64,000 bases of DNA from an uncultured Mobiluncus sp. (GCF_947087965.1 NZ_CAMUES010000004.1:152978-216977), one strand, 5' to 3'; counted from the stretch's first letter, positions 26,689 to 35,738 are shown. Made by a program: numbers and translations. The notes: a model not told the origin generated them from the letters alone.

Positions 26689-27318
26689 ATGATGGATATG
26701 GATGCGGTTATCAAGAAAAATCCCCTCATCCCGGTGGTAGTTCTGGACGACGCGAAAGATGCCGTGGCATTGGCTGAAGCTCTGCTTGCGGGAGGCATCA
26801 CCACAGCTGAGGTTACTTTCCGCACCGATGCGGCAGCGGCGGCGATTGCACAAATGTCCCAGCACAGCGATATTTTGGTGGGGGCGGGCACTGTCACAAA
26901 TCTGGAACAGGCTCGGACCGCCATAGATTCGGGGGCAAAGTACCTGGTCATGCCCGGTTACGATCAAGGCCTAGTGGATTACTGCCTAACCAACCAAGTG
27001 CCCGTTTTGCCCGGTGTTACCGATGCTTCTTGGCTGATGAAAGCCGTCAATTCGGGCCTGAAATACGTCAAGTTCTTTCCCGCACAAGCCTCTGGCGGGC
27101 TACCCGTGATTTCCGCGCTTTCCGGTCCTTTCCCGCAGATACAGTTTGTCCCGACCGGCGGTATCTCAAAGGAAAATCTGGCTCAGTATCTGGCTCACCC
27201 ACAGGTTCCTGCCTGTGGTGGTTCTTGGATTGCCACCCGACAGTTAATCGCCCAGGGTGATTTCAGCGAAATTACCTCCCGGGCTGCCGATGCTCTAAAG
27301 ATTGCGGCAACTCGCTGA
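26689..27318 (+). CDS. eda: 2-dehydro-3-deoxy-phosphogluconate (KDPG) aldolase
   Basis: 209 residues, start ATG 5 nt after CAGGAGG. GGITTAEVTFRT holds the catalytic Glu, GAGTVTN the substrate loop, LPGV the turn, and YVKFFPA the Schiff-base Lys. FVPTGGIS binds phosphate. The aldolase splits KDPG into pyruvate and glyceraldehyde 3-phosphate, or acts on related keto-acids. A phosphogluconate dehydratase (edd) partner is not in the window. It faces the gnd-idn operon and is likely regulated with it. Confidence 0.93.
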   Translation: MMDMDAVIKKNPLIPVVVLDDAKDAVALAEALLAGGITTAEVTFRTDAAAAAIAQMSQHSDILVGAGTVTNLEQARTAIDSGAKYLVMPGYDQGLVDYCLTNQVPVLPGVTDASWLMKAVNSGLKYVKFFPAQASGGLPVISALSGPFPQIQFVPTGGISKENLAQYLAHPQVPACGGSWIATRQLIAQGDFSEITSRAADALKIAATR

Positions 27319-27382
27319 AAACGACACCAGGCTGAGCGTGGCGCTCCCCTATCGGGTGAACCACGTTAACTTTAAATTACCG

Positions 27383-28822
27383 CTAAGAAAGCGATATTTC
27401 CTGACGTTGTGCGTTCTCCCATCGGGTATGGAAACTTCCCTCGCAGTCCCTCCGGCGATAGGTATGAGCCCCGAAGAAGTCTCTTTGGGCCTGTACCAGA
27501 GCCGTTGGCAGAGCTGGGCAACGCAAGGAATCCAGATATGCCAAGCCTGCGCTGAGAGCGGGCAGAGCTATCCCAGCTTTGATGGTGTCGCTAACCACCG
27601 CGCGCCACGCGGGCAGGGCGTCTTTAATGACCGCGCTGATGGCAGGCTTGAGCAACAGCGGGGTGTCAAAGTCGCCATCCTGGTAGGTCTTCATGATGTC
27701 TTGCAGAAGCTGCGCCTGGATGATGCAGCCGGCACGCCAAATGGCCGCCAGCTTGGCTAGGTCAACTGTCCAACCGTATTCCTTACAGGCGGCTCGAATC
27801 TGCGACAACCCTTGAGAATACGCCACAATTTTTGCCCCATAGACGGCTTTTTCTAGGTTATCCAGCAAATCTGATCCGCCGGAAACAGTGTCAGGAACCC
27901 CTTCCCCTAAGACCTCACGAGCCAAGGTTCGGTGAACACTTTGCGAGGACACTGCCCTTGCGAAAGTAGCCGCCGCAATGATGGTGGAGCCGGCCCCAAG
28001 GGTCAACGCGTTTTGCACAGTCCACGAACCCGTACCCTTTTGACCGGCCTGGTCACAAATAATGTCGATGAAAGGCTGGTGAGTTTTTTCATCGGTATGC
28101 TGCAAAATATCGGCGGATATTTCCAACAGATAGGAATGCAGCGGTCCCTCATTCCAGCGCGAAAACACCTCGCTGATTTCCTTGGGGCTCATTCCGTTTC
28201 GGTAACGTAACAGCTGGTAAGCCTCACTGAGTAGCTCCATATCGGCATACTCAATCCCGTTATGCACCATTTTCACGTAGTGTCCCGCCCCGCCCGGGCC
28301 TACCCAGGTACAGCATGGTTCACCTTGATAATGGGCCGAAATGGATTCCAGTAGGGGCCCCAGCCTGTCGTAGGCTTTTTGCGCACCACCAGGCATGATG
28401 GCGGGCCCGTTGAGAGCCCCGGATTCCCCTCCTGAGATGCCACAGCCGACAAAGTGCAGGCCGCGCTGCGTAACCAGCTTCTCCCGGCGTTCCGTATCAA
28501 GGTAGAAAGAGTTGCCCATATCTACGATGATGTCCCCAGCGGAGAAAACTTCACAGAGCATATCGATGGCCTTGTCAGTCGGTTCACCCGCTGGCACCAG
28601 CAAAATTGCTACCCGAGGAGTTGACATCGACTCGGCCAGCTTCACCGGGTCCTGGGCGGGGATAAAGGCTCCCTCGGCACTGTGCTCTTGCGCTACCTGA
28701 GCAGCCCGTCCGGGAGCAACATCAAACAGGGCAACGGTATGTCCGTGACGTGCAAAGTTGCGCGCCAAAGAACGTCCCATTACCCCGGTACCGATTACTG
28801 CTACATCTGCTTTCTCTGTCAT
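27383..28822 (-). CDS. gnd: 6-phosphogluconate dehydrogenase (decarboxylating)
   Basis: 479 residues, full length. GTGVMGRSLARNFA is the Rossmann motif, GCGISGGESGALNGPAIMPGG and GAGHYVKMVHNGIEYADM form the active site (Lys and Asn), and KGTGSWT is conserved. The reaction gives ribulose 5-phosphate, CO2 and NADPH. It is the last gene of the minus-strand idn operon, 6 bp after idnD, which is unusual for the housekeeping enzyme and suggests a dedicated copy for gluconate use. The C-terminus FHTRW corresponds to the usual YHTNW-type tail. Confidence 0.93.
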   Translation of the reverse strand: MTEKADVAVIGTGVMGRSLARNFARHGHTVALFDVAPGRAAQVAQEHSAEGAFIPAQDPVKLAESMSTPRVAILLVPAGEPTDKAIDMLCEVFSAGDIIVDMGNSFYLDTERREKLVTQRGLHFVGCGISGGESGALNGPAIMPGGAQKAYDRLGPLLESISAHYQGEPCCTWVGPGGAGHYVKMVHNGIEYADMELLSEAYQLLRYRNGMSPKEISEVFSRWNEGPLHSYLLEISADILQHTDEKTHQPFIDIICDQAGQKGTGSWTVQNALTLGAGSTIIAAATFARAVSSQSVHRTLAREVLGEGVPDTVSGGSDLLDNLEKAVYGAKIVAYSQGLSQIRAACKEYGWTVDLAKLAAIWRAGCIIQAQLLQDIMKTYQDGDFDTPLLLKPAISAVIKDALPAWRAVVSDTIKAGIALPALSAGLAYLDSLRCPALPTALVQAQRDFFGAHTYRRRDCEGSFHTRWENAQRQEISLS

Positions 28823-28828
28823 TAGTTT

Positions 28829-29869
28829 TCACTCCTCAAACCACAGGTTAACTATTACCTTGCCGGACGCAGCACTGTCTTTAGCTGTGTGGAAGGCCTT
28901 TTCGGCTTCGTCGGCGTTGAACTCGTGCGTAATGACGGATTCTAACTGTGGGGCGTTAGCCAAAATCTCTAATGCCTGGTCGATTTCGTCCAGGAACCGG
29001 AACGTTCCTAAGTAGGTGATTTCTTTGGAAATCAAGGGTGCTAAATTGACCGGCCCATCAACCGCAGGAACCATTCCCACTTGAACCACCGTGCCGCGAG
29101 GACGGCAAATCTGGAAGGCTTGGGAAATAGCTGGAAACACGCCCGCACATTCCAAAACCGCGTCAAATGCAGAAGCCTCCAGCTCGGTCTTTGTCGAGTT
29201 ATACACATGGTCAACTCCCAGGGCTTGAGCTCGCTGCAGAGGTGCATCCTGCACATCAATACAGCTGACTTCGGCTCCCAGGCTCTGAGCCGCGCCGGCC
29301 GCCAGCAGCCCAATCGGGCCCGCCCCGATTACCGCCACGTTCCGACCCGCCAAATTCTGCCATCCTGTGGCTGCCTGGAGACGATGCAGAGCGTGTAATC
29401 CCACACACAGAGGTTCGGTCAGCACCCCCCGCTTTAGCGGCAAATCCGGTGGCAAAGCGTGGATTTGGTCAAGCCGCAAGAGGATGTATTCGCTCATCCC
29501 CCCCTGGGTGTGGGGCCAGGTGGAGGCCGATCCGAGATAGGCTCCACCCGGCCACAAATGCGGTGAATCACTGTAGGCGGCCTGAGGCTGACCGAAGGTA
29601 GCCGGATGAGGGGTAACCGGCGTTCCTGGTGCGTAGGTCCCAGATGGGTCTTTGGCGACGATACCGACTATCTCATGACCCGGTACCAGCGGTTCGCGCA
29701 GTTTGAAGGCGCCAACCTGTCCGTCAAAGAAGTAGTGCAAATCCGAGCCGCAGATACCGGCCCAGGCCACTCTCACCAGTACCTGTCCTTTACCGGGTTC
29801 GGGGCAAGGCACGCGGTTAGAACCCATTTCTTCCTTGGCGTTGATACACACCTGTTTCATGTCAGTCAT
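28829..29869 (-). CDS. idnD: L-idonate 5-dehydrogenase-like medium-chain dehydrogenase
   Basis: 346 residues. AGICGSDLHYFFDGQVGAF has the catalytic zinc Cys, and PGHEIVG the His and Glu; GAGPIGLLAAG is the NAD(P) motif. The pattern near Cys is that of IdnD/sorbitol dehydrogenase. The structural zinc lobe, usually four close cysteines, has no Cys here; this stretch reads HPATFGQPQAAYSD instead. The product would be 5-ketogluconate, passed to the SDR next door. The gap to idnO is 32 bp. Other polyol dehydrogenase activity cannot be excluded. Confidence 0.85.
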   Translation of the reverse strand: MTDMKQVCINAKEEMGSNRVPCPEPGKGQVLVRVAWAGICGSDLHYFFDGQVGAFKLREPLVPGHEIVGIVAKDPSGTYAPGTPVTPHPATFGQPQAAYSDSPHLWPGGAYLGSASTWPHTQGGMSEYILLRLDQIHALPPDLPLKRGVLTEPLCVGLHALHRLQAATGWQNLAGRNVAVIGAGPIGLLAAGAAQSLGAEVSCIDVQDAPLQRAQALGVDHVYNSTKTELEASAFDAVLECAGVFPAISQAFQICRPRGTVVQVGMVPAVDGPVNLAPLISKEITYLGTFRFLDEIDQALEILANAPQLESVITHEFNADEAEKAFHTAKDSAASGKVIVNLWFEE

Positions 29870-29901
29870 TCATTCCTCCCTACAGTTTTCGACCGACTGG
29901 C

Positions 29902-30669
29902 TTAGACCACGCTGGTCATACCTCCGTCAACTAAAATATTTTGTCCGGTGACAAAATTTGACGCTTCCGAGGACAGATAGATGAGTGTCCCCATCAGCTC
30001 GTCAAACTTTCCCCATCGTCCCGCCGGAGTACGGGCTTTCAGCCAAGCATCGAATTCCGGGTCTTGCCACAAATCCGTGTTCATCTCGGTAGCAAAGTAT
30101 CCGGGAGACAACGTGTTGACTTGGATGTTGTAGCGTGATAGATCCGCCGCGAGGCCTTGGGCAAACATGGCTACGCCGCCTTTAGAGGCGCAGTACGGGG
30201 CAATGGTTTGCCGCGCTAGCCGAGACTGCACGGAACCGACCATTACGACTTTGCCGCTGCCGCGTTCCACCATGCGCTGCGCGACCGGTTTCGTCACGTA
30301 GAACACGGAAGAGAGATTCGTGCTGATGACCGCGTCCCACTCTTCGGTAGGGAACTCGGTGATGGGGTGACGACGCTGGATACCTGCGTTGTTGACCAGG
30401 ATGTCCGGCGTGCCTTGGCTATCCATAAAGTCATTGAGGGCACGCCCGGCCTCCTGGGCATCGGTGACATCAAAAACCAGGTGTTCGACTGGGACCCCCA
30501 GTGACTCAGATAACTGCTGGGCTGCTTGGGATACTTTCTCGGCATCCCGGCCTTGCAGAGTGACGCGCGCCCCAGCTTTTGCTAAACCAGTGGCCAGAGC
30601 CAGCCCCAGTCCCCGGTTGGATCCGGTTACTAGGGCAGCTCGACCAGAAATATCGAACCAATTACACAT
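29902..30669 (-). CDS. idnO: Gluconate 5-dehydrogenase (5-ketogluconate reductase), SDR family
   Basis: 255 residues from ATG at 30669. The frame is open further upstream into the permease gene, but that part is not homologous to SDRs. TGSNRGLGLALA is the cofactor motif, NNAGIQRR the NAG motif, and YCASKGG the catalytic Tyr-x3-Lys, with Ser in VGSVQS. The sequence matches the IdnO/Ga5DH type that interconverts 5-ketogluconate and gluconate. It is between permease (20 bp) and idnD, consistent with L-idonate to gluconate conversion. Confidence 0.9.
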   Translation of the reverse strand: MCNWFDISGRAALVTGSNRGLGLALATGLAKAGARVTLQGRDAEKVSQAAQQLSESLGVPVEHLVFDVTDAQEAGRALNDFMDSQGTPDILVNNAGIQRRHPITEFPTEEWDAVISTNLSSVFYVTKPVAQRMVERGSGKVVMVGSVQSRLARQTIAPYCASKGGVAMFAQGLAADLSRYNIQVNTLSPGYFATEMNTDLWQDPEFDAWLKARTPAGRWGKFDELMGTLIYLSSEASNFVTGQNILVDGGMTSVV

Positions 30670-30689
30670 AATCTCGTGGACTTCGCTCT

Positions 30690-32096
30690 CTAGGCAAAGA
30701 TGAATAGCAGCGCCGCGATTGCGAAACCGATGACTGATTCGAGAAGCTGCTGCATGGTCCACACCTTCAGAGTGGTCTTTACGTCCATGCCCGTCAATCG
30801 ACCGACCAGCCAGAAACCAGAATCGTTGACGTGTGAAGCAAACACCGAACCTGCGGAGGCAGCCATAGTGATACAGACTACACCCCACGGCGAAAGCTGA
30901 CCGGCAGAAACTGCCTGTTCGACCGCCGGAGCCAGCAGTGAAGCGGCCGTGACCAGCGCTACTGTGGCCGACCCTTGTGCCAGACGCAGCGCCACCGCAA
31001 TCAGATAGGCAGCCAGCAGGAGCGGAATACCCAAATCTTCCATAGATTTAGCCAACGCGTCACCGATTCCCGAAGCGCGCAAAATCCCGCCGAACATACC
31101 GCCAGCGCCGGTGATGAGCACCACGGAACAGATTGGTCCCAGAGCGGAATCAACCACCTTTTCCAAGACGGTTTTGTCCTTAGTGATCTTGCCGCCAAGC
31201 ACCGCAATCGAAACCAGAGTCGAAATCAGCAGCGCTATAGGAGTATCACCCAGAGTGATGAGGAACTTCACCCAGCTGACGTCACCGCTGATAACTCCGA
31301 CCTTGGACAGGGTCGAGAACCCGGTATTCATGAAAATCAACAGTACGGGGAGCAGCAGCAACGCGATGATTGTACCGACTGAAGGGGGATTATCGGGAAG
31401 TTCATCATCCGACACGTTACCGAACACATGGGAAGCCTCCACCTTGACGCGGGGAGCAATGAATTTAGCCCACAGATAACCAGAGAGAATAAAAGCCGGA
31501 ATAACGATAATGAAACCTTGCAGCATCAACAAACCCATGTTGGCGTGGAAGTAGTCGGCTGCGGCAACAGGGCCGGGGTGGGGCGGGAGGAAAACGTGCA
31601 TGACCGAGAAAGCGGCCGCAGTAGGAATCGCGTAGAGAACGATGGAACCCTTTAGACGCTTCGCCACTGCGAAAACAATCGGTAGCATCACAATCAAACC
31701 CGCATCAAAGAAGATGGGGAAGCCCAGAATCAGGGATGCCACACCCAAAGCTAGAGGGGCACGCTTCTCACCGAAGAGATTAATCATGGCATCTGCCAGC
31801 ACCTTCGCGCCCCCGGATTGCTCGACCATCTTGCCGAGCATGGCACCTAAGCCAACTAGCAGCGCGACCGAGGCGAGAGTGCCTCCAAAGCCATCTTTCA
31901 TCGCCCCCACGATTGATCCAATGGGCAAACCAGTGGCTAAGGCCGTGAGGAAACTGACCAATACCAAGGTCAGAAAAGCATGGAGCCTGAATACAATGAC
32001 CAGGACCAGAATCAGGGCTATTGCAGCTACCGCAATGCCGAGCAGCGGTAATGTCCCCATAGTCTGGGTCCATCCCTCTATCTCAAATGGTTGCAT
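30690..32096 (-). CDS. GntP-family gluconate/idonate permease
   Basis: 468 residues, ATG 6 nt after AAAGGAGA. It has 12-14 hydrophobic helices beginning LLGIAVAAIALILVLVIV; typical GntP motifs are LILGFPIFFDAGLIV and FLPPHPGPVAAAD. The family consists of inner-membrane H+ symporters for gluconate and related acids. First gene of the minus-strand operon permease-idnO-idnD-gnd. Divergent from the 2-hydroxyacid dehydrogenase across 293 bp, which should hold the control region. Confidence 0.92.
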   Translation of the reverse strand: MQPFEIEGWTQTMGTLPLLGIAVAAIALILVLVIVFRLHAFLTLVLVSFLTALATGLPIGSIVGAMKDGFGGTLASVALLVGLGAMLGKMVEQSGGAKVLADAMINLFGEKRAPLALGVASLILGFPIFFDAGLIVMLPIVFAVAKRLKGSIVLYAIPTAAAFSVMHVFLPPHPGPVAAADYFHANMGLLMLQGFIIVIPAFILSGYLWAKFIAPRVKVEASHVFGNVSDDELPDNPPSVGTIIALLLLPVLLIFMNTGFSTLSKVGVISGDVSWVKFLITLGDTPIALLISTLVSIAVLGGKITKDKTVLEKVVDSALGPICSVVLITGAGGMFGGILRASGIGDALAKSMEDLGIPLLLAAYLIAVALRLAQGSATVALVTAASLLAPAVEQAVSAGQLSPWGVVCITMAASAGSVFASHVNDSGFWLVGRLTGMDVKTTLKVWTMQQLLESVIGFAIAALLFIFA

Positions 32097-32241
32097 CTAA
32101 ACTCTCCTTTGAACATAGAGCAAACTCTCACTTGTATGTTGGCCGCTGAAACACTCCAAAAGTCCTCATCAAGAACCCAGTTGGCCAGAGCTCAGCGGTC
32201 GATATGTACCCAAAGTCTACTGGAACGCGACGCGGTTTTGG

Positions 32242-32269
32242 TTGGAATAGCTGTGCAGATACAGATAAT
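32242..32269 (+). promoter_or_regulatory. Candidate promoter in the gntP/dehydrogenase divergent region
   Basis: TTGGAA, 16-nt spacer, GATAAT. It would give a long (about 115 nt) leader to the dehydrogenase at 32390. The remaining 32097-32389 interval holds ACTTGTATG at 32130-32138, which matches half of the B. subtilis gluconate operator, but the second half is absent. I see nothing else in it. Confidence 0.3.
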
Positions 32270-32389
32270 GGGATTATTAGACGATTCGCCCAGAGAGGTT
32301 GCGCGGACCAGCCACAAAGAACGATATGGAACTAGGATGGTTTTGGACACCGCCCGGGACTGGGCTATTGACTCGCCACGGAGAACACC

Positions 32390-33364
32390 ATGAATACAGA
32401 TTCGCAAAAAATATTAGTGACGCCGACCTCTTTTGCCTCTGCGGAGCTGGAGTTTGCCCGCGATCTCTTGCAAGACAGCGGCTACGAGGTTGCTTATAAC
32501 CAGTCAGGCAAGCCCTTAGACGCCGATTCGTTAGTCGCAGCCGCTCGCGGTTGCGTGGGGATTTTGGCGGGTTTGGACGATTTTTCAGCTACGGTTTTGC
32601 ATCAGCTCCCTGACCTGCGGGTCATTTCGCGTTACGGCGTGGGGGTGGATCGGGTCGATTTGCAGACTGCTGGCCACAATGGAGTCGTGGTAACCAACAC
32701 TCCGGGAGCGAATTCCATCGCCGTCGCCGAAATGGCCTTGACCAGTATGTTTGCCCTGGCGCGCCACGTCGCCTGGTTGAATGAAACGACTCGGCAGGGA
32801 CAATGGTTGCGCGTGGTGGGCACCGAGTTGTCGCTAGCCACTTTGGGGATTGTGGGATACGGCTCAATCGGGCGAGCTCTGCGGCGGCTGGTCACGGGTC
32901 TGGAAATGAAAGTGCTGGTTTACGACCCATTTTTCGACCCCGATACCGACCCGACGGTTCAGGGCGTAGACCTGCCTGACCTGGTGCGAGAGAGCAATTT
33001 CATCTCTTTGCATCTGCCGCTCACGCCGGAGACCGCACACTTATTTGATGCCTCGATGTTCCGTCTCATGTCTCCCGGCACGTTTTTGATTAATACTTCA
33101 CGAGGGGGGATTATCGATGAGTCCGCTGCCGCCGCGGCCCTGGACACGGGTCAGCTCGCCGGTCTCGCTTTGGACGCCTACGAGCAAGAACCGCCCTCGC
33201 CCGACCACGAACTTTTCCGTTTCCCCAATGTCATCGCCACCCCGCACAGCGGCGCCCAAACTGTCCAAAGCCGCATCCGCATGGCAAAGGGTGCGGTAGA
33301 CAATCTGTTGCGCGCCCTGGCGGGCGAACCGGTAACGAATATGGCTTCTGACCCAGCAGCTTGA
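32390..33364 (+). CDS. D-isomer-specific 2-hydroxyacid dehydrogenase
   Basis: 324 residues. GVGVDRVDL and NTPGANSIAVAEMAL precede the nucleotide-binding VGYGSIGRAL; NTSRGGIIDE has the active-site Arg, EQEPPSPDHELF the Glu, and ATPHSGAQT the His. The type is phosphoglycerate-dehydrogenase-like, but no ACT domain is present. In a gluconate/ketogluconate locus, a 2-ketogluconate reductase or hydroxypyruvate reductase role is plausible. It precedes the gluconokinase by 64 bp. Confidence 0.85.
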   Translation: MNTDSQKILVTPTSFASAELEFARDLLQDSGYEVAYNQSGKPLDADSLVAAARGCVGILAGLDDFSATVLHQLPDLRVISRYGVGVDRVDLQTAGHNGVVVTNTPGANSIAVAEMALTSMFALARHVAWLNETTRQGQWLRVVGTELSLATLGIVGYGSIGRALRRLVTGLEMKVLVYDPFFDPDTDPTVQGVDLPDLVRESNFISLHLPLTPETAHLFDASMFRLMSPGTFLINTSRGGIIDESAAAAALDTGQLAGLALDAYEQEPPSPDHELFRFPNVIATPHSGAQTVQSRIRMAKGAVDNLLRALAGEPVTNMASDPAA

Positions 33365-33428
33365 ATCTGAACACCGCGCAAGTCACTGCAGATATACTGA
33401 AATCAGCCGTGACCTTTAGGAGTGCGCG

Positions 33429-34850
33429 ATGAATGTTTTAGTTATCGAATCATCAACCAGTTCAGCCAAAGCGATGATTTATGACACAGTCAAGAACAAT
33501 TTTACGGTTGAAAATGCTTTCTATCCGCCCATGGGTAATGATTTGACCCAGCATGATCCCATGGTCGTTTACGAAGCGAGTTTGGCGGCGGCCAAGACAC
33601 TGTTGCGAGGTCGAAAAAACATCGACATCATCGTCCTTTCCGGGGTATGGCATTCCATCGGATTGTTCAACCCTAACTTCGATCCGGTGACCCCCATCAT
33701 GCAGTGGTCCAATACCAAGGCTTCCGACCAAGCTGAGGCTTTCCGCAGCAAACCCCAGTTGACCAGGGAATACTATAACCTCACAGGTGGTTATCCCAAC
33801 GCTATCTATCCTTTCTTTAAACTTGCCTTCCTCAAAGAGGAGGGATACAACATTTCTTCCTACAGCGCCATGGGGCAGGCAACTTACAACTTTTATCGCT
33901 TGACCGGGAACATCAAAGTTTCTCGCTGTATGGCATCCGGTTCCGGATTGGTGAATATCACCACCGGCGAATACGACCCCAAACTGTTAGAGGTGATTAA
34001 TCTCGAACCTTCCCAGCTTCCGGAAATTGTCGATAATGACTATCAGGCGCCGCTTTCCGCCCAGGCTGCAGCCAGTTTGGGATTACCGGCCGGAATCCCC
34101 GTGGTTCCCGCCATGTCCGATGGGTCACTCAATCAGCTCGGCTCGGGTGCCTTGCGTGAAGGGCAAATGACACTTTCGGTAGGTACGTCCGGGGCTTTGC
34201 GGGTCACGTCCCCGCAGCCGCAGTTCCACCCGGATATGTCTACTTGGTGCTACATCGGACCCAAGAGTTGGATTTCCGGGGCTGCAACGGCGGGTGCCTG
34301 CAATACGGTGGATTGGTTTAAAGGTTTGTCGCTGCGCCCCACCACTTACGATGAACTCGAAGCGGGGATGGATTACGCTGCTGATACACCGGTCTTTCTG
34401 CCTTTCATTTTTGGGGAACGTAACCCCGGCTGGGGCGACAAGCGTAAGGGCGGTTTCTTAGGTCTGACCTCGAAACACGATTTCAAGCTGACTTACCAGG
34501 CCGTATTGGAAGGGGTTTTGTTCAACCTTAAACAGTGTTATGACGCCGTAACCAAACTGAACGGAGAGCCCGATCGCATCCTCATTTCAGGGGGAATCCT
34601 CCACACCAGCATCTGGTCCCAGTTGGCGGCTAACGTGTTTGGACACACCTTGACTCCCTGTCTGGTGAAACAAAATTCCATGATGGGAGCCGCCCTGTGG
34701 GGAGCGTATCTGCTGGATAGCACTCTATCCTTAGAGGATTACGAACCGCCGGTAGGTGAGGAAATCGTTCCGCAGGAAGAATACGCCGAAATCACGGCCC
34801 AGAAATATCAACGCTACCTGGAGGCCTATCACGATAACGCCAACCGGTGA
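33429..34850 (+). CDS. FGGY-family carbohydrate kinase, probable gluconokinase
   Basis: 473 residues, ATG after TTAGGAG. LVIESSTSSAKAMIYD is the first phosphate loop of the actin-like ATPase fold, AMSDGSLNQLGSG and SVGTSGALRVT the second, and RILISGGILHTSIWSQLAANVFG the FGGY signature region. The N-terminal domain resembles gluconokinases (GntK of the FGGY type). With the permease and dehydrogenases it would form gluconate 6-phosphate for gnd. A TATACT box at 33393-33398 may serve it. Xylulokinase is the alternative, less likely in this setting. Confidence 0.88.
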   Translation: MNVLVIESSTSSAKAMIYDTVKNNFTVENAFYPPMGNDLTQHDPMVVYEASLAAAKTLLRGRKNIDIIVLSGVWHSIGLFNPNFDPVTPIMQWSNTKASDQAEAFRSKPQLTREYYNLTGGYPNAIYPFFKLAFLKEEGYNISSYSAMGQATYNFYRLTGNIKVSRCMASGSGLVNITTGEYDPKLLEVINLEPSQLPEIVDNDYQAPLSAQAAASLGLPAGIPVVPAMSDGSLNQLGSGALREGQMTLSVGTSGALRVTSPQPQFHPDMSTWCYIGPKSWISGAATAGACNTVDWFKGLSLRPTTYDELEAGMDYAADTPVFLPFIFGERNPGWGDKRKGGFLGLTSKHDFKLTYQAVLEGVLFNLKQCYDAVTKLNGEPDRILISGGILHTSIWSQLAANVFGHTLTPCLVKQNSMMGAALWGAYLLDSTLSLEDYEPPVGEEIVPQEEYAEITAQKYQRYLEAYHDNANR

Positions 34851-34885
34851 CGCTAGGCCGGTCCCGACTGGGTTCCACACCCTGA

Positions 34886-34940
34886 TAACTGTGTGATTTT
34901 GCGCAATCCATCGCGCTAACGACTCGCTTTCACACAGTTA
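34886..34940. repeat. 11-bp perfect inverted repeat with 33-nt loop between kinase and TauE genes
   Basis: TAACTGTGTGA at 34886-34896 and TCACACAGTTA at 34930-34940 are exact reverse complements. The loop contains GCGC twice, allowing an inner stem. It lies between the kinase stop and the TauE -10 box. It may be a terminator, attenuator or a pair of protein-binding half-sites. Confidence 0.7.
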
Positions 34941-34979
34941 GGTAACGCATTCCATGCTGGGAGCCGCGCGGCGAGGCGA

Positions 34980-34985
34980 TATAGT
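34980..34985 (+). promoter_or_regulatory. -10 box of leaderless transcript
   Basis: TATAGT (5 of 6) is followed by 6 nt and ATG at 34992. No Shine-Dalgarno is present. Confidence 0.5.
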
Positions 34986-34991
34986 GAAGTA

Positions 34992-35738
34992 ATGGAATTG
35001 GTCCTCTTGACTGCAATCGTCTTGCTGGGCACCTGCGTGCAAGGCTTGGCTGGAATGGGTTTCGGCATGATTGCCGTCCCGGTCTTGGTAGTGGCAGCCG
35101 GGGCTCACTACGGGATTCTGTGGGGAAACATTTGCGGCGGTTTAGTCACGTTACTGCTGTTCGTGACCGGTTTTCGCGATATTAACTGGTATCGTTTCCG
35201 CTTGCTGATGCTCAGCGCCTTGCCGGCATTGTTCGCCACCGTTGTGGCACTGCGATTTGTGCCGGACCGTGTATTTTCCATTTTTGTGGGAATCATTATG
35301 TTGGCCATGGTGTTCTTTTCCATTTTTGCTCCCCGTTTTCGGGCGGTACCGGTTTTTTCGGGGTCTCTGATCTTTGGTTTCCTCGGGGGCATGATGAGCG
35401 CCCTGGTGGCTCAGTCCGGCCCGGTCATGGCGGCCTACTCCCAAACTACCCGGTGGTCCCAGCGCGAGTTTGCGGCCACTTTGCAGCCACTGTTCCTGTG
35501 TTTCAACATTATTGTGGTGACCAGCAAAGTCTGGTTCGGCGGTCAAAACGCCGTGCTCACCTCCCTGCCCACCCCCACGATTGCCGCCATCTTGGGGGCT
35601 ATCCTGGTCGGCACCGTCATTTCGCGATTGCTAAAGAAATATGTCAAGCCTCAGTGGGCCCGCAACTTGGCTCTGGCCCTAGCCACGTTTGGGGCTTTGC
35701 GAGTCATCATCAGCGTGTTCCTCCCCGGCCTGCCCTAA
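34992..35738 (+). CDS. TauE/SafE-family membrane exporter
   Basis: 248 residues and about eight membrane helices in two similar halves. The first motif is GLAGMGFGMIAVPVL, the second GFLGGMMSALVAQSGPVMAAY, matching the duplicated unit of TauE/SafE (sulfite/organosulfonate export). The substrate is unknown; the nearby gene set suggests organic anions but this is weak. Leaderless start at 34992. It ends 114 bp before the acetyltransferase gene. Confidence 0.87.
   Translation: MELVLLTAIVLLGTCVQGLAGMGFGMIAVPVLVVAAGAHYGILWGNICGGLVTLLLFVTGFRDINWYRFRLLMLSALPALFATVVALRFVPDRVFSIFVGIIMLAMVFFSIFAPRFRAVPVFSGSLIFGFLGGMMSALVAQSGPVMAAYSQTTRWSQREFAATLQPLFLCFNIIVVTSKVWFGGQNAVLTSLPTPTIAAILGAILVGTVISRLLKKYVKPQWARNLALALATFGALRVIISVFLPGLP

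Noticed and set aside
26541..26777. 78-aa ORF upstream of eda
   Set aside because: It overlaps eda in another frame and has no ribosome site or recognisable content.
29902..30888. 328-aa version of the SDR
   Set aside because: The extra N-terminal 73 residues overlap the permease gene and lack homology; ATG at 30669 starts at the expected position.
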